From the NCBI RefSeq assembly GCF_007746075.1, contig NZ_CP036339.1, forward strand, positions 3,687,786-3,751,785: a stretch of DNA of 64,000 bases, written 5' to 3'. Every line of letters starts with the position of its first letter. Within the stretch, counting starts at the first letter, position 1. The notes beneath the pieces are model-generated. The model was not told where the DNA came from. It was given only the letters and a program-made list of their open reading frames with translations, and did not search any database. A program made the position numbers and the translations under genes. Of this stretch, positions 61,767-64,000 are shown piece after piece. The DNA comes from Lacipirellula limnantheis (GTDB lineage Bacteria; Planctomycetota; Planctomycetia; Pirellulales; Lacipirellulaceae).

Positions 61767-62231
61767 TTGAGCGAGTTGCAGAAAGAAGACTCAAGCAAGA
61801 CTTTAAAGACGATCTTTGCGATCTGTGCGGTCGTCGGCGGGCTTGTCGTCGCGGCCTCGGGCAGCGCTGCGGTGAAGGCCCTGTTTCGCAGTAATCCGTC
61901 GGACGCGACGATTGACAAGGTGCTCGCAGAGACTGCCAACGAGATCAATCGCAATCTGCCGATGATGGTAGATCAGTTCACGCGCATCAATGCGACGGCG
62001 CCGCTCCCAGGGAAAAAACTGCTATAAAAGTACACATTGCTCAATATGGACCCGCTGCCCGACCGTCAAACGATTGTCGACAGCATGCGCCCCATCACAG
62101 TGAACAATTATAGAACTTCGAAAGAGATGTCGGACTTGCGGAAGATGGGCGTGACGCTTGTCTACAGTTACGCAGACGAGGACGGCAATGAGATTGCGCA
62201 GTTTGAGATCGGGCCGCAGGACATTGAGTGA
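61767..62231 (+). pseudogene. Small membrane-anchored protein gene broken by an in-frame TAA
   Basis: The frame starts with TTG at 61767 (GAGGA upstream) and encodes a single-span helix (LKTIFAICAVVGGLVVAAS). DKVLAETANEINRNLPMMVD follows, and the frame runs to a TAA at 62025-62027. Without any shift, the frame then continues as KYTLLNMDPLP through VTLVYSYADEDGNEI to a stop at 62231. I associate the pattern PMMVD...YTLLN...VxYSYxDxxG with one small protein family, so the two halves look like one gene. The TAA probably replaced a Tyr codon. Recoding or sequencing error is possible. Confidence 0.6.
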
Positions 62232-62613
62232 CGCTGTGAGGACCGTAAGCGAGGCGAACAACGGAGAGAACGGCTCATCGCGCTTAGCTTCAACGGCTGC
62301 TTGCGACACATGACTAATTTGGTAGGTGGCATTTAGCGAACGCGTGTTGATGCGTGACGCATTGATTTTACGACGCCTGCCGGGATGGAGTGTTTGTGGG
62401 CCTGTATTTTTTAGCAACATCGGAAGTGGTAGGCAGTTCCGGCAGCGCGGCGGCTGGTGAGTGAGCAGTTCGGGACGCGGCGGCGGGTGGTCCGCGATAT
62501 GCAGAGCGGCCTCTCATCGGCTGCGAATTCAGTAGTGGAAGGGGTGCAACTAAGTTGGATCTTCGGGTTAGCGGCACCAGTTTGAGTCCCGACCTGCTAA
62601 TTCGGAGTTGCTA
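62232..62613. other. Intergenic region, no feature recognised
   Basis: About 380 bases lie between the two broken genes. The stretch has lower GC in places and no ORF, hairpin family or RNA feature that I recognise. It may contain decayed sequence. Confidence 0.4.
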
Positions 62614-63164
62614 ATGCGCCTACCTTCATGATGCTTTTCTTCTGGGCCTCCTGGGCTTTGCGCAATTGATGGCGGCGTCCATAGCTATTGGATCGCAGAT
62701 CGTTCTGTTATCGCAGCAGGGGTCGGTCGACAGCGATGGGGATGGCACGCCGGATATTGTGGACAACGCTCCCGGAGTCGCGAACAACCAGGCTGACGCC
62801 GACCCCGATGGGATTGGCGATGCGATGGATCCGACGCCGAATGGATCGAATCCGTTTTTGGGCGATCCAGGATTGGGTCTCTATCCGAAGCACGTTTGAC
62901 GCCGTCTATTTCGGCGCGCTGACGGCGAATCTCGATACCGTCACGATCCCGGCCAATCTGTTCGTGAGCAGCGGCTGGGACTTGAATACTTCGGGCAACT
63001 ACATCGTTTGGACCAAGGCGATTGGGCCGGGCGTCCAAACGCAAAACGTGTCGATCACCGGCATCACGGTGCTGCCCGTGCCGGAGCCCGCGACGATCGG
63101 GTTGCTGGGGTTAGGCGCCGCCGGGCTCGTGACCGTTCGGCGGTGCAAGGCGCGACGCGATTAG
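62614..63164 (+). pseudogene. Frameshifted PEP-CTERM protein gene
   Basis: The first part, readable from about 62630 to 62880, encodes a hydrophobic leader (AFLLGLLGFAQLMAAS). It is followed by a thrombospondin type 3-like calcium motif (DSDGDGTPDIVDNAPGV and then DADPDGIGDAMDPTPNG). Near 62880 the meaning switches to another frame, with FDAVYFGALTANLDTVTIP and then a PEP-CTERM signal (VLPVPEPATIGLLGLGAAG and a basic end) to 63164. The likely start ATG at 62614 is in a third frame. Two frame shifts are needed, so the gene is most likely dead. Confidence 0.65.
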
Positions 63165-63167
63165 CAG

Positions 63168-63309
63168 GCGGCTTTGCGTTGAAAATCCGCAGGAGGGTCG
63201 CTGCCGCCGGAACGACGTTGCGTCGCCACGAGCGCTTGTGGCGTTGAGCGACATCGGCGTCGGAGACGCCTCCCACAGATGATTGCTCCCACAGACGATT
63301 GCTGTTGCA
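63168..63309. repeat. Inverted-repeat element, GGAGGCGTCTCCGAC family, copy 3
   Basis: The right arm (63255-63280, CGGCGTCGGAGACGCCTCCC and on) matches copies 1 and 2 closely. The left arm (from GCGGCTTTGCGTTGAAAATC at about 63168) is degraded but keeps GCAGGAGGGTCG. It lies between the two convergent PEP-CTERM genes. Confidence 0.65.
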
Positions 63310-63315
63310 AAGCGC

Positions 63316-63999
63316 TTAGCAGGCGGCGCGGCGACGGCGGTTGGCGACGAGCGCTACTGCCGCGGCCGCGGGAAGGAGCGCGGTCGCTGGTTCGGGGACG
63401 CCGACGGTCGAGAAGTTCTTGAAGCGGCCCGTCTGGACGTAGCTGGAGTAGTTGCCGAGCCGAAAGTAATCGACCTCGACCGTCTGGATGTTCTGGATCG
63501 CATCGGCGAAGGCGAACGAGCCCAGGTATTGGGTCCAGCTGCCGGCTTCGAGCGGCACGAAGTAGTGCTGGAGGCCGCCGCCGATCGCGGGGGTAACGGC
63601 GAAGTCGTGGAGCCAATAGCTGTTGAAGCCGCCGGCGACGACCGAGGTGAAGAGGATGCGCAGCACGGGCGGGCCGGCGTTGTTGAGCGAATCGGAGTCG
63701 AGGGCGAAGTCGAAGGCGAAGCCCTTGATGCCGGCAGCGGGGTAATTGCCCGCGAAGTTGCCGGCGGAGGCGAACGATTGCCCCTGAGCCTGAAAACCGG
63801 TGAGCCAGCCGAAACTGGCGCCGGGGCTGGCGGTCCAGGAGACGCCGTCGCCGGAATAGGCGGGCGTGCCCGCGCCGCCGAGGGCGCCGATGAACCAGCC
63901 GCGCGAGTCGCCGGGAGTGGTCCAGTTTTCGGTGTAGATCGAGGCGGCGCCAGCGTGGCGTGAGGCGAGGCAGAAGGCGGCGAGTCCCACGATGAGCGC
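63316..63999 (-). CDS. PEP-CTERM sorted exported protein (start beyond window)
   Basis: At least 227 residues are visible; the signal peptide (ALIVGLAAFCLASRHAGAAS) runs off the end of the window. A GTG at 63990 inside it is an unlikely start. The mature part is beta-rich (IYTENWTTPGDSRGWFIG and FRLGNYSSYVQTGRF). The C-terminus has the PEP signal GVPEPATALLPAAAA with the basic end NRRRRAAC. An exosortase elsewhere should process it. It converges on the broken PEP-CTERM gene. Confidence 0.82.
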   Translation of the reverse strand, partial: ALIVGLAAFCLASRHAGAASIYTENWTTPGDSRGWFIGALGGAGTPAYSGDGVSWTASPGASFGWLTGFQAQGQSFASAGNFAGNYPAAGIKGFAFDFALDSDSLNNAGPPVLRILFTSVVAGGFNSYWLHDFAVTPAIGGGLQHYFVPLEAGSWTQYLGSFAFADAIQNIQTVEVDYFRLGNYSSYVQTGRFKNFSTVGVPEPATALLPAAAAVALVANRRRRAAC

Positions 64000-64000
64000 G

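Overview
This 64 kb window is high-GC, densely coded bacterial chromosome. Its gene content points to a planctomycete, most likely of the order Pirellulales. The markers are a DUF1559 pseudopilin-like protein, several PEP-CTERM proteins, a DUF1598 protein, a Gly/Pro/Asn-rich 'mu-protocadherin'-type surface protein, and bacterial methanofuran-biosynthesis genes. No rRNA, tRNA or CRISPR array was recognised. Species assignment is inference from gene families only.

Layout. 1-12 kb: a truncated membrane protein, a small pseudopilin, a CBS-pair protein, a FabD-like acyltransferase with a DUF309 protein, lipA, a RelE/ParE-type toxin-antitoxin pair, cysK, a secreted esterase, small membrane or regulatory proteins, cbiX and a GNAT enzyme. 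12.4-13.3 kb: IS copy 1. 13.4-22 kb: a paired M16 peptidase (inactive plus active subunit), a REC-HDOD regulator, sthA and rarA. 21.3-24.4 kb: a SnoaL-like secreted protein translationally coupled to the low-complexity surface protein. 24.5-32.7 kb: a metal-uptake locus with mntR, an outer-membrane transporter-like protein, a DUF1559 protein, a small lipoprotein, and an ABC transporter (binding protein, ATPase, two permeases). Both permeases carry a DtxR-type sensor domain at the C-terminus, and three copies of a TGTAGC-N4-GCTACA palindrome lie upstream of the genes. 32.7-37.6 kb: nfo, small planctomycete-type proteins and ndk. 37.6-38.6 kb: IS copy 2, which encodes the same transposase and lies in the opposite orientation. 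38.6-44.6 kb: a ThuA-like protein, an FHA-GAF-sigma54 activator, a DUF1598 protein and a fatty-acid desaturase. 44.8-47.5 kb: an overlapping mfnD-mfnF-mfnE methanofuran operon. 47.6-54.1 kb: a SUF Fe-S assembly cluster (sufR, nuoB, sufC, sufB, a Uma2 nuclease, sufD, a Rieske protein and a SufT-like protein). 54.3-57.9 kb: an NSS sodium symporter with a coupled small membrane subunit, a DUF2721 protein and a Dus enzyme. 58-64 kb: secreted and small membrane proteins, two broken genes and a PEP-CTERM protein.

The most striking non-coding feature is the number and variety of intergenic hairpin repeats. There are at least eight families, and every sizeable gap in the metal-uptake locus carries one. 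Both IS copies sit in the loop of the same GC-rich palindrome family, flanked by the same 4-bp CGGA duplication. The best candidate for an under-described system is the metal-uptake locus, with MntR-type operators, a pseudopilin-like gene at its head and sensor domains fused to both permeases.
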